From RDYZ01 sp964518905 (GTDB taxonomy: Bacteria; Cyanobacteriota; Cyanobacteriia; Cyanobacteriales; Geitlerinemataceae): a stretch of DNA of 64,000 nucleotides. The notes beneath the pieces are model-generated. The model did not search any database, was not told the DNA's origin, and worked only from the letters and a program-made list of their open reading frames with translations. Made by a program: the position numbers and the translations under genes. Position 1 is the stretch's first letter; each line of letters opens with the position of its first letter. The stretch lies in contig CAZFJL010000011.1 in the NCBI GenBank assembly GCA_964518905.1, positions 24,326 through 88,325 of the forward strand, read 5' to 3'. Below are positions 36,803-44,876 of the stretch, piece by piece.

Positions 36803-38364
36803 TCAATCTCCAAAGGAAACCCAACCTTCGCTAACTGAATTTTAATCTCCTCATCCAGTATCGTCCCCTCTTGCATCAGCTCCGATAATTCCGCCGTCAA
36901 AGCCCCCATCTTCTCCTCAAATGGAATCCCATCATCCACCTCATCCGGAATTCCCACATACCGCCCCGGCGTCAACACAAACTTGTGTTGCTCGATATCT
37001 GCCAACGTCGCCGACTTACAAAACCCCTTGATGTCTTCATAGTCGCCCCCCTCACGCTTCCACTCGCGATACGTATCCGCCACCTTCGCGATATCCTCAT
37101 CCGCAAACGCCCGATTCCGCCGATTCAACATGTAGCCCAGCTCCGACGCATCGATGAACAGCACCTCACCACGACGCGATCGATTCTTATTGCCATTCTT
37201 GTAGCGTGACAAAAACCACAAACACGCCGGAATTCCCGTGTTGTAAAACAACTGCGTCGGCAACATCACAACGCAATCCACCAAATCCGCCCGCACCAAC
37301 GACTGGCGGATCTGACCCTCACCGCTCGTATTCGACGACAGCGACCCATTCGACAACACAAACCCCGCCGACCCAGTCGGTGCGAGGTGATAGAGGAAAT
37401 GCTGCACCCAACCAAAATTTGCATTCCCCGTAGGTGGCATTCCATACTGCCAGCGCCCATCATCCTTAAGCTGGTCACCGCTCCAATCACTGTCATTAAA
37501 CGGCGGATTCGCAATCACAAAATCAGCCTTCAGGTCAGGGTGAGCATCGTTTAGAAACGACCCCTCCGGATTCCACTTGATATTCGACCCGTCAATCCCC
37601 CGAATCGCCAGGTTCATTCGGCATAGCTTATACGTCGTCTCATTGCTCTCCTGCCCGTAAATCGAGACATTATCCAAGCGCCCCTGGTGCGCCTCTACAA
37701 ACTTCTGACTCTGGACAAACATCCCGCCCGAGCCACAGCACGGATCAAACACCCGTCCCTCATACGGCTCCAGCATTTCCACCAACAGCCGCACAATGCT
37801 TTCCGGCGTATAGAACTGCCCGCCCTTCTTGCCTTCATTCAGCGCAAACTGACCCAGGAAATACTCGTACACCTCACCCAATAAATCCTTTGATCGCGCC
37901 TCCGAGCCACCCAGCGCGATCGAGCCGATGAGATCGATTAGCCCACCCAACGACGCCGGGTCGAACTTCTGCTGTCCATAAACCTTCGGCAAAATTCCCT
38001 TGAGCCGCTTTTGGTTTTCTGCCTCAATCGCTATCATCGCGCGATCGACCATCTGGCCGATGTCCGCCTGCTTCGCTTTGCCCTGAATAAACGACCACCG
38101 TGCCTCCTGCGGCACAAAAAACACATTCTCAGCGACGTACTCGTCCTTATCCTCAGGATCTGCCCCCTCATACTCGCCATCACCCGTTACCAGCTTTTGG
38201 TACAGCTCATCAAACGCATCCGAGATGTACTTCAGGAAAACCAACCCTAAGACGATGTGCTTATATTCCGCCGCGTCGATATTTTTTCGGAGCTTGTCGG
38301 CAGACTTCCAAAGCTTCTGCTCGAAAGAGTCCGTATCGACCGTCTTAGACTTTTTTTGGGGCAT
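36799..38364 (-). CDS. hsdM: type I restriction enzyme, DNA N6-adenine methyltransferase subunit (HsdM)
   Basis: HsdM modifies adenines at the recognition site and protects the host. The 521-residue product has the N-terminal helical domain (FEQKLWKSADKLRKNIDAAEYKHIVLG), the SAM-binding motif DPCCGSGGMF at 207-216 and the catalytic NPPF at 286-289. It is the first gene of the operon, and all following genes to hsdR lie on the same strand with overlaps or short gaps, apart from 270 bases before the HEPN gene. It looks complete. Confidence 0.97.
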   Translation of the reverse strand: MPQKKSKTVDTDSFEQKLWKSADKLRKNIDAAEYKHIVLGLVFLKYISDAFDELYQKLVTGDGEYEGADPEDKDEYVAENVFFVPQEARWSFIQGKAKQADIGQMVDRAMIAIEAENQKRLKGILPKVYGQQKFDPASLGGLIDLIGSIALGGSEARSKDLLGEVYEYFLGQFALNEGKKGGQFYTPESIVRLLVEMLEPYEGRVFDPCCGSGGMFVQSQKFVEAHQGRLDNVSIYGQESNETTYKLCRMNLAIRGIDGSNIKWNPEGSFLNDAHPDLKADFVIANPPFNDSDWSGDQLKDDGRWQYGMPPTGNANFGWVQHFLYHLAPTGSAGFVLSNGSLSSNTSGEGQIRQSLVRADLVDCVVMLPTQLFYNTGIPACLWFLSRYKNGNKNRSRRGEVLFIDASELGYMLNRRNRAFADEDIAKVADTYREWKREGGDYEDIKGFCKSATLADIEQHKFVLTPGRYVGIPDEVDDGIPFEEKMGALTAELSELMQEGTILDEEIKIQLAKVGFPLEIE

Positions 38365-38688
38365 CGTTCATCCAGGACTAACGTGACTCAACACACTGTA
38401 TCACCCACAAATTCCCTTATTCCCCGCCCCTGTCCTACGCTCGCAAAACACCAGTCGGCAACGCACCAAACCTCGCGGTTTCCCTTCCCGCCCCTCAAAA
38501 CCGCAATATTGACTTTTGTTACGCACCACCCCGAGGGCGAAACTGGGGTTCGACAATGAAAAGGATAGATCCATGCCGTCAGAACGTAATTGTCAGATTT
38601 AAACCACACATCGTTTTAAAGCTCCTGAAACGATGCAATCTAGATCTTGACTGGATCATGAAATTTTTGAATTGGGAGAGGTGAGCTG
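38365..38688. other. intergenic region between hsdM and the SSADH gene
   Basis: No gene is supported. It must carry the promoters for the defence operon (minus) and the SSADH gene (plus). A run of open frame on the minus strand (38388-38609) has no start site context and I do not call it. Confidence 0.35.
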
Positions 38689-40056
38689 ATGGCGATCGCA
38701 ACAATTAATCCGGCAACGGGCGAAACCGTCGCGACATTTACCGCACTAACCGACGCTGAAATCACCGAAAAGCTCGATCGCGCCGATCGGGCTTTTCTCG
38801 ACTACCGCCGAACACTGATGGTTCAGCGCAGTCGCTGGCTCAATAATGCCGCCGATATCCTCGAACGCGACGCCGAACGGCTCGGGGCGATCATCACCCT
38901 GGAGATGGGCAAACCGATCAAAGAGGCGATCGGCGAGGTGCGGAAATGTACGACGGTGTGTCGCTACTATGCCGATAATGCGCCGGAATTTCTCGCCGAT
39001 CAGCCCGTGGACACCGACGCCACATTTAGCTACGTGGCCTACCAGCCCCTCGGGGTGATCCTCGCGGTGATGCCGTGGAATTTTCCGCTGTGGCAGGTGT
39101 TTCGCTTTGCGGCTCCGGTGCTGATGGCGGGCAATGTGGGCTTACTCAAACATGCCTCGAACGTGCCGCAGTGCGCTTTGGCGATCGAATCGATTTTGCT
39201 GGAAGCGGGATTTCCAAACGGGGCGTTCCAAACATTGCTGATCGGGGCAAGCCAGGTGGCGGACGTGGTGCGCGACGATCGCGTCAAAGCGGCGGCACTC
39301 ACGGGAAGCGAACACGCAGGGGCGAGCCTGGGATCGATCGCGGGCGAGTGCATCAAGCCGACGGTGTTGGAACTTGGCGGCAGCGATCCGTTTATCGTCA
39401 TGCCCAGCGCTGATCTGGAAAAAGCGGTCAGCATCGCCGTGATCGCGCGGCTGCTCAACACCGGCCAATCCTGCATCGCCGCCAAGCGGTTTATTTTGCA
39501 CGAGACGATCGCCGATGAGTTTCTCGCCAAGCTGACGGCAAAATTCGCCGCCCTGACCATTGGCGACCCGAGCGACCCCGCCACGGATATTGGCCCCCTC
39601 GCGACGCCGACGATCTTGGAGGATATCGATCGCCAGGTGCAAGCCTGCCTAGCAGCGGGAGCCACTGCCGCGATCGGCGGCACACGGCTCGATCGTCCCG
39701 GCAACTACTTTGCGCCAACAATTCTGACCGATCTCCCGCCCGGTTGTGCGGCCTACAGCGAAGAATTCTTCGGGCCGGTAGCGTTGACCTTCCGGGTTCC
39801 CAATCTCGAAGCGGCGATCAATCTCGCCAATAGCACCATCTTTGGGCTGGGTGCATCGGCCTGGACGACGATCGACGCGGAGCAAAAACTGGCGATCGAC
39901 CAACTCGATGCCGGAGCCGTTTTCATCAATGGGATGGTCAAATCCGATCCGCGCCTTCCCTTTGGTGGCATCAAAAAATCCGGCTACGGTCGTGAACTGG
40001 CGCGGCAAGGTATCCACGAATTTGTCAACATAAAAGCAGTGTGGATCGGAGATTAA
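38689..40056 (+). CDS. NAD(P)-dependent succinic semialdehyde dehydrogenase
   Basis: The 455-residue aldehyde dehydrogenase has the catalytic Cys262 in NTGQSCIAAKR and the general base Glu228 in LELGGSDPF, with PWNFPLWQVFRFAAP for cofactor binding. In Synechococcus sp. PCC 7002 a protein of this length is encoded beside 2-oxoglutarate decarboxylase and oxidises succinic semialdehyde to succinate, so that the two enzymes replace 2-oxoglutarate dehydrogenase. The same neighbour follows here. The start at 38689 is preceded by GGGAGAGGTG. NAD or NADP preference cannot be read with certainty. Confidence 0.93.
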   Translation: MAIATINPATGETVATFTALTDAEITEKLDRADRAFLDYRRTLMVQRSRWLNNAADILERDAERLGAIITLEMGKPIKEAIGEVRKCTTVCRYYADNAPEFLADQPVDTDATFSYVAYQPLGVILAVMPWNFPLWQVFRFAAPVLMAGNVGLLKHASNVPQCALAIESILLEAGFPNGAFQTLLIGASQVADVVRDDRVKAAALTGSEHAGASLGSIAGECIKPTVLELGGSDPFIVMPSADLEKAVSIAVIARLLNTGQSCIAAKRFILHETIADEFLAKLTAKFAALTIGDPSDPATDIGPLATPTILEDIDRQVQACLAAGATAAIGGTRLDRPGNYFAPTILTDLPPGCAAYSEEFFGPVALTFRVPNLEAAINLANSTIFGLGASAWTTIDAEQKLAIDQLDAGAVFINGMVKSDPRLPFGGIKKSGYGRELARQGIHEFVNIKAVWIGD

Positions 40057-40087
40057 GTTTCGACCATTTTGCCAGTCATCGTTTGCA

Positions 40088-40151
40088 GGGCATTGCCCGC
40101 CATCAGCCAGTTGAAATCCCCAGGGATTGTGGTGGGCATTGCCCACCCTAC
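40088..40151. repeat. GTAGGGTGGGCA-type palindrome
   Basis: The segment runs from GGGCATTGCCCGCCATCAG to GTGGTGGGCATTGCCCACCCTAC, in the orientation opposite to the left half of the 3303 element. It sits between the SSADH and decarboxylase genes. Confidence 0.65.
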
Positions 40152-40219
40152 CGGCTCATGTCTCACGTCTCACTTCTCGCTCCCATTCCTTAACTCATCT
40201 CCGCCCGGAGGTTTACCGC

Positions 40220-41857
40220 ATGAATACCGCCGAACTCCTTGTTAAGTGTCTCGAAAATGAAGGCGTTAAGTATATCTTTGGTCTTCCTGGCGAAGAAAAT
40301 CTCCAAGTCCTCGAAGCCCTACGCAACTCGCCGATCGAGTTCATCACCACCCGCCACGAACAGGGCGCGGCGTTTATGGCCGATGTCTATGGACGCCTAA
40401 CGGGTAAAGCGGGCGTCTGCCTTTCGACCCTCGGCCCCGGCGCAACCAACCTGATGACCGGTGTTGCCGATGCCAATCTCGACGGTGCGCCTCTGGTGGC
40501 GATCACTGGTCAGGTCGGCACCGATCGAATGCACATCGAATCACACCAGTATCTTGACCTGGTGGCCATGTTCGCCCCGGTGACGAAATGGAACAAACAG
40601 ATCGTCCGCCCGAGCATCGTGCCGGAGGTGGTACGTAAAGCCTTCAAGCAAGCCCAGCAGGAAAAACCGGGCGCGGTACACATCGATCTACCCGAAAACA
40701 TCGCCGCGATGCCCGCCGATGGTCAAGCCCTGACGATCAACACCAAGGAGACCCAGTACGCCTCCTACGCCAGCCTCAACGACGCCGCCACCGCCATTTC
40801 CCGCGCGACCAATCCGATCCTGCTCGTCGGCAATGGTGCGATTCGTGACAACTCCAGTGACGCCCTGACGGAGTTCGCCACGCGGCTGAATATCCCGGTG
40901 GTCAATACCTTCATGGGTAAGGGCGTGATTCCCTACACCCACCCGCTGTCGTTGTGGACGATCGGCCTCCAGCAGCGCGACTACATTAGCTGCGGGTTTG
41001 ACAACACCGATCTGGTGATTTGTGTCGGCTATGACCTGGTGGAGTATTCCCCGAAAAAATGGAACCCCGACGGCAACATTCCGATTATCCACATCAACAC
41101 CACCGGTGCGGAAATCGATAGTAGCTACATTCCCCAGGTGGAAGTGATCGGCAATATGACCGATGCGCTCAATGAAATTCTGCGCCGGAGCGATCGCAGC
41201 CACAAGGAGCCGCCCCACGCGATCTCTCTGCGGGATGACATCCGCGCCGACTACGAACAATACGCCAACGACACCGAATTCCCGATCAAGCCCCAAAAGC
41301 TGATCTACGATCTGCGGCAAGTCATGGGCCCCGATGACATCGCGATTTCCGATGTGGGCGCTCATAAAATGTGGATGGCGCGGCATTACCACTGCGAGCG
41401 CCCGAATACCTGCCTGATTTCCAACGGGTTCGCAGCGATGGGGATTGCGATTCCCGGTGCGGTGGCGGCGAAGTTGGTCTATCCCGATCGCAAGGTCGTC
41501 GCGGTCACCGGCGATGGTGGCTTCATGATGAACTGTCAGGAGCTGGAAACGGCACTGCGGACGAAAACCCCGTTTGTGACGATCATTTTCCATGACGGCG
41601 GCTACGGCCTGATCGAGTGGAAACAGGAAGCCCAACACGGTCGCGCCTCGTTTATTAAGTTCACCAATCCCGACTTTGTGAAACTGGCGGAAAGCATGGG
41701 CTTGAAGGGCTATCGCATCAGTTCCACCGAGGAGTTTATTCCCACGCTGAAGGAAGCGATGGCGCAGGATGTCCCGGCGGTGATCGATTGCCCGATCGAC
41801 TATCGCGAAAATACCCGCTTTTCGCAAAAATCTGGGGATCTAAGCTGCCCCATGTAA
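40220..41857 (+). CDS. 2-oxoglutarate decarboxylase (acetolactate synthase-like ThDP enzyme)
   Basis: The 545-residue product belongs to the thiamine diphosphate-dependent acetolactate synthase family: catalytic Glu47 in TRHEQGAAFMADVYGRLTG, and VTGDGGFMMNCQELETA for ThDP and magnesium binding. Being adjacent to the SSADH gene, as in Synechococcus sp. PCC 7002, it is best read as the 2-oxoglutarate decarboxylase that makes succinic semialdehyde and closes the cyanobacterial TCA cycle. The ATG at 40220 follows CGGAGGTT as ribosome-binding site. A true acetolactate synthase role is less likely without a regulatory subunit gene nearby. Confidence 0.9.
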   Translation: MNTAELLVKCLENEGVKYIFGLPGEENLQVLEALRNSPIEFITTRHEQGAAFMADVYGRLTGKAGVCLSTLGPGATNLMTGVADANLDGAPLVAITGQVGTDRMHIESHQYLDLVAMFAPVTKWNKQIVRPSIVPEVVRKAFKQAQQEKPGAVHIDLPENIAAMPADGQALTINTKETQYASYASLNDAATAISRATNPILLVGNGAIRDNSSDALTEFATRLNIPVVNTFMGKGVIPYTHPLSLWTIGLQQRDYISCGFDNTDLVICVGYDLVEYSPKKWNPDGNIPIIHINTTGAEIDSSYIPQVEVIGNMTDALNEILRRSDRSHKEPPHAISLRDDIRADYEQYANDTEFPIKPQKLIYDLRQVMGPDDIAISDVGAHKMWMARHYHCERPNTCLISNGFAAMGIAIPGAVAAKLVYPDRKVVAVTGDGGFMMNCQELETALRTKTPFVTIIFHDGGYGLIEWKQEAQHGRASFIKFTNPDFVKLAESMGLKGYRISSTEEFIPTLKEAMAQDVPAVIDCPIDYRENTRFSQKSGDLSCPM

Positions 41858-41884
41858 CGGAACAATTTTCGAGGTAAAGAAACC

Positions 41885-42430
41885 ATGGAAAACTTACAAA
41901 TACGCGCATCTCAGGGGGGCGATCGACCTCAAATGGCGGATGTTATTACAACAGCGTTTGGGGATGATGGCTGCACGATTCTTCAGTTGGTGGATGACCT
42001 CCTGGTCGATGCGACGGCGCAGCCATGCCTGTCGTTGGTCGCCGACCTTAACGCTCGCGTGGTGGGTCACATTCTGTTTTCTACGGTTCACATTCAGGGG
42101 GACGAACGTAACACCAAGGCGATGATTCTAGCGCCGTTAGCGGTGCATCCTGAGCATCAAAATCAGGGCATTGGTGGTCAGTTAATTCAGGCCGGTATCC
42201 AGCAGCTCACCACCGCAGACGTTGCGCTCGTGTTTGTTCTCGGGTATCCCCAGTATTACCAACGGCATGGGTTCACTCCGGCGGGAACCCTGGGGTTTGA
42301 GGCGACGTATCCCATCCCAGTGGAGCAGGCCGATGCTTGGATGGTGCAAGCGTTACGGCCTGATGTCATAGGTCAGGTGCGGGGGCGTGTGGTTTGTCCG
42401 GTGACTTTAGATGATCCAATGCACTGGTAA
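41885..42430 (+). CDS. GNAT family N-acetyltransferase
   Basis: The 181-residue product has the acetyl-CoA-binding motif A region LAPLAVHPEHQNQGIGGQLI (about 82-101) followed by VFVLGYPQYYQRHGF, which is typical of YhbS-like GNAT proteins. The acceptor is unknown. It starts 27 bases after the decarboxylase stop on the same strand, so it may ride on the same transcript, though no link in function is evident. Confidence 0.9.
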   Translation: MENLQIRASQGGDRPQMADVITTAFGDDGCTILQLVDDLLVDATAQPCLSLVADLNARVVGHILFSTVHIQGDERNTKAMILAPLAVHPEHQNQGIGGQLIQAGIQQLTTADVALVFVLGYPQYYQRHGFTPAGTLGFEATYPIPVEQADAWMVQALRPDVIGQVRGRVVCPVTLDDPMHW

Positions 42431-42453
42431 GAGCCTTGGGCTTGTTACTCTCC

Positions 42454-43164
42454 CTAGGATGCACTAACTCGCATAAGCTCCAAACAACGGCGCGGCGGCA
42501 TCTCCGGTGATGTAAATTCCCGCTCCCAGGTCAGTTCAAGCGCGTGGTGTTGGGTGAAACGATCGAGTTCCGCCGGAGACAGCGGCCAGGGTGGCCCCTC
42601 CGGTGCGGCCTCGGTTGGGCGGGTGTGGGTCACCACCACCAGCCGACCACCGGGAGCGACGGGGGCGACCACCGCATCGATCGCCCGATCGCGTACCGCT
42701 AGCGGCAACGCTTGAATGGTTCGACACTCAAACACCAAATCAAAACGACCGTACCAATCCGGGTCAAGCTCTAGCAGATTGGCAACGCAATAGTTCACGG
42801 GCGATCGTTCAAACCGTTCCTGACACCAGCCCACCGCACAGGGTGAAACATCAAACGCCGTCACCTGAAATCCAAGCTGGGCGATCGCTTCAGCATCATC
42901 ACCCAGCCCACAGCCAATGACGAGGGCTTTTGCTTTGGGGATCTGAAAAATATCGGTGAGCGATCGTTCGGAAATCCAGGATTTGAGGGCTGGATGAGCG
43001 CCTTCTAGTGCCCAGGGGATTTGATCGCTGTTGCCGTCGGCGGCGACGTAGAGCGGGTCAAACCAATCGGCGGGGCGATCGTCAGCTAGGGCGCGATCGC
43101 GGAGGATGCGAATATCATCGCGAGTCATGGACGTGGGTGGTGTCGAATCCGTCGGTGTGGTCAC
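42454..43164 (-). CDS. SAM-dependent methyltransferase, thiopurine methyltransferase-like
   Basis: The 236-residue product shows the SAM motif ALVIGCGLGDDAEAIAQLGF (about 85-104), then VTAFDVSPCAVGWCQERF, and FDLVFECRTIQALP, a layout close to the TPMT/tellurite methyltransferase group. A second ATG at 43128 (MTRDDIRILRD) is also possible. Substrate unknown. The gene converges with the GNAT gene. Confidence 0.85.
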   Translation of the reverse strand: MTTPTDSTPPTSMTRDDIRILRDRALADDRPADWFDPLYVAADGNSDQIPWALEGAHPALKSWISERSLTDIFQIPKAKALVIGCGLGDDAEAIAQLGFQVTAFDVSPCAVGWCQERFERSPVNYCVANLLELDPDWYGRFDLVFECRTIQALPLAVRDRAIDAVVAPVAPGGRLVVVTHTRPTEAAPEGPPWPLSPAELDRFTQHHALELTWEREFTSPEMPPRRCLELMRVSAS

Positions 43165-43230
43165 GGTATTGGTGTTAGAAGGTCGCGATTAACGAGAACC
43201 TGGGCGTTCGTAGCACGGGCGCAGGCTAGT

Positions 43231-43274
43231 TATGGTCAAATACGATCGTGATATTTCGATCGTATTTGACCATA
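43231..43274. terminator. perfect 18-base inverted repeat (terminator-like hairpin)
   Basis: TATGGTCAAATACGATCG and its exact inverse enclose the eight-base loop TGATATTT. There is no T-tract on either side. It lies 8 bases past the Mo-nitro_C gene stop and could end that transcript, or act as a protein-binding palindrome. Confidence 0.7.
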
Positions 43275-43281
43275 ATCATCC

Positions 43282-43992
43282 CTAACAGTAGGGCGAGACA
43301 TCTTCCCCACAGTCATCGGCGAGATAGGACATGGCGCGGAAACGCAAGCCGACGAGTTGCTCATAGAGCGGGTTGAGCTTGCACATGGGCGGAATATGGA
43401 CGACCTTATCGCCAAATAGCTTGACATCGCGCTCAAACGGGCATTGCGCCGGGATCATTTTGCAGAGGAATCGCGCCACTTTGGGGTCTTTCATTTCGAG
43501 ATGATCGAGCCAGCCGCGTACGGGAGCGAGTACGTCTACGGTGGGGGCTTGCGGCGGGTGGAGTCCAGTCGCAGATGCGTTGCTAGGTGGCAACGGTGCG
43601 GCGGGGTCTATATCGTCTGCGGCGTCGGATTGGTCTGGGGTTTCGAGGGTGTGGCGTAGGGAGTCGATCGCGGCAGATCCGACGCCGAGAGCGTTGCAGA
43701 AATCGTGGAGTACCGCATCTTCGGGTTCACTGTAAACACCGTCGGCCACCGCCACCATGACGGCGGTACGCAGAAAATTTTCTGCCATGTCCGAATCTGT
43801 CCCAAAAATTTGGGCGAGTTCCTGCGGTGAGATCGGTTTGAGTTCGTCAATCGAATCTTCATGGGCAATTTCCGCAATTAGGCGGCGTTCTTCGGTATCG
43901 AAGTCACCATCCGCCCAGGCGATCGCCAGCAATCCACGCAGCCAAGCGGAGCTGTGGGATTCTGTTCTGGGAGCGTTCAAGGTTGCACTCAT
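43282..43992 (-). CDS. TerB-like and Mo-dependent nitrogenase C-terminal (Mo-nitro_C) domain protein
   Basis: I chose the ATG at 43992 (236 residues); an ATG at 44016 is possible. The N-terminal half is a TerB-like helical domain (LLAIAWADGDFDTEERRLIAEIA, and VAVADGVYSEPEDAVLHDF). The C-terminal half (about 150-236) is the Mo-nitro_C domain with the motifs PVRGWLDHLEMKDPKVARFLCKMIPAQCPFER and ending cysteine-rich. Despite its name the domain is common in non-nitrogen-fixing cyanobacteria, and no nif gene is in the window. Function unknown. Confidence 0.85.
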   Translation of the reverse strand: MSATLNAPRTESHSSAWLRGLLAIAWADGDFDTEERRLIAEIAHEDSIDELKPISPQELAQIFGTDSDMAENFLRTAVMVAVADGVYSEPEDAVLHDFCNALGVGSAAIDSLRHTLETPDQSDAADDIDPAAPLPPSNASATGLHPPQAPTVDVLAPVRGWLDHLEMKDPKVARFLCKMIPAQCPFERDVKLFGDKVVHIPPMCKLNPLYEQLVGLRFRAMSYLADDCGEDVSPYC

Positions 43993-44296
43993 CTTTAAAA
44001 TCCAGGTTTGAGACAATATTCAGAGCGCCAAGCGCCTGGAGGGGATATTGTGTCTTGCAAGGCCAGGAATTGTTAGCGCTTGGTGACCTGTACCACTAGA
44101 TTTACTGTACCAAATACGGGTTAAGGCTCGCTGTCGAGATTCCCGGATGGCACGAACCACGGGGACGGTGATCCGTGTGGGAGTTTTTCTGGGTGACTGA
44201 GATGGGGATCGTCTAGTATCAGAGTCCGTTTGATTAACCGATTGACCCATGGGCGAATTGACGGACTGAGACATTTTGAGGCAAGAGAGAACAACC
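43993..44296. other. intergenic region between the Mo-nitro_C and SMR-like genes
   Basis: No gene is confidently seen. A minus-strand frame from 44274 to 44020 encodes an Arg/Ser-rich 84-residue peptide without ribosome-binding site, and I leave it out. Confidence 0.3.
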
Positions 44297-44665
44297 ATGA
44301 ATCCGCGAGATTTCGGCCTGTTCGCGATCGCGATCGCGATTAACTCCATCGGTCAGCTTTTGCTTAAGGCCGGAGCGAATGAGCTGGGAAAAGCTGCGCC
44401 CGCGTCTTTGGTTGCGGCAATCCTCGGGATCGCGACAACGCCGACCTTAGTTGCAGGGCTCGTGTTCTACGGCTGCGGTTCGATCGCCTATATTTTGCTG
44501 CTGTCGCGGGTAAATTTAAGCGTTGCGGGACCGGCGACGGCGTTGGCGTACGTCACGTCGGTGGCGATCGGCTATTTTGTCTTTCGTGAAACGATCTCGG
44601 CGACCCAGGCGATCGGGTTGGCGGCGATCGTCTTCGGCGTCATGCTTGTGGTGACTCAGCGCTGA
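44297..44665 (+). CDS. small four-helix transporter (SMR/EamA-like)
   Basis: The ATG at 44297 gives 122 residues with four membrane helices. LLLKAGANELG after the first helix and SVAGPATALAYVTSVAIGYFVFRETIS around the third resemble half-EamA and SMR proteins that work as dimers. Such proteins export small cations or metabolites; some in cyanobacteria are of unknown role. The conserved SMR glutamate in helix 1 is absent, so a multidrug role is not supported. Its transcript likely stops at the hairpin at 44727. Confidence 0.8.
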   Translation: MNPRDFGLFAIAIAINSIGQLLLKAGANELGKAAPASLVAAILGIATTPTLVAGLVFYGCGSIAYILLLSRVNLSVAGPATALAYVTSVAIGYFVFRETISATQAIGLAAIVFGVMLVVTQR

Positions 44666-44726
44666 ACGGCGTCAAATCGGCAAATCGTGGAATGTCCTTG
44701 ATATAGCAGAAACCGACTCATAAAAA

Positions 44727-44757
44727 CAGACCGGATTCAATCAAGAAATCCAGTCTG
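44727..44757 (+). terminator. hairpin after the SMR-like gene
   Basis: CAGACCGGATT and AATCCAGTCTG pair with one mismatch around a nine-base loop. The left flank TATAGCAGAAACCGA at 44703 matches the end of the TATAGC MITE copy at 57182-57296, so this may be a decayed mobile copy. Confidence 0.5.
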
Positions 44758-44764
44758 CTTAGAG

Positions 44765-44829
44765 TATTGCCCGAAAATAATCGCCCATCCCAGAAGTCCA
44801 ACTTTTTGGAAAAGTCGGACTTCTCGCCC
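44765..44829. repeat. 65-bp hairpin element, copy 2
   Basis: It starts TATTGCCCGAAAATAATCGC and ends with AGAAGTCCAACTTTT / AAAAGTCGGACTTCT followed by CGCCC. Length and layout equal the copy at 10027-10091, with few substitutions. Confidence 0.85.
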
Positions 44830-44876
44830 CCCTCAGTTTTTGCACTTTTGACGATGTAACGAACATCGCGGAATGA

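Noticed and set aside
38388..38609. Minus-strand 73-residue frame between hsdM and SSADH
   Set aside because: No ribosome-binding site, odd composition rich in Cys and Trp, no recognised domain.
40220..41857. Acetolactate synthase large subunit (ilvB)
   Set aside because: The family is right, but adjacency to SSADH and lack of an ilvN neighbour favour 2-oxoglutarate decarboxylase.
43282..43992. Evidence for nitrogen fixation
   Set aside because: The Mo-nitro_C domain is common in non-fixing cyanobacteria, and no nif gene is present.
44020..44274. Arg/Ser-rich 84-residue minus-strand frame
   Set aside because: No ribosome-binding site and no recognisable fold; likely chance frame in GC-rich DNA.
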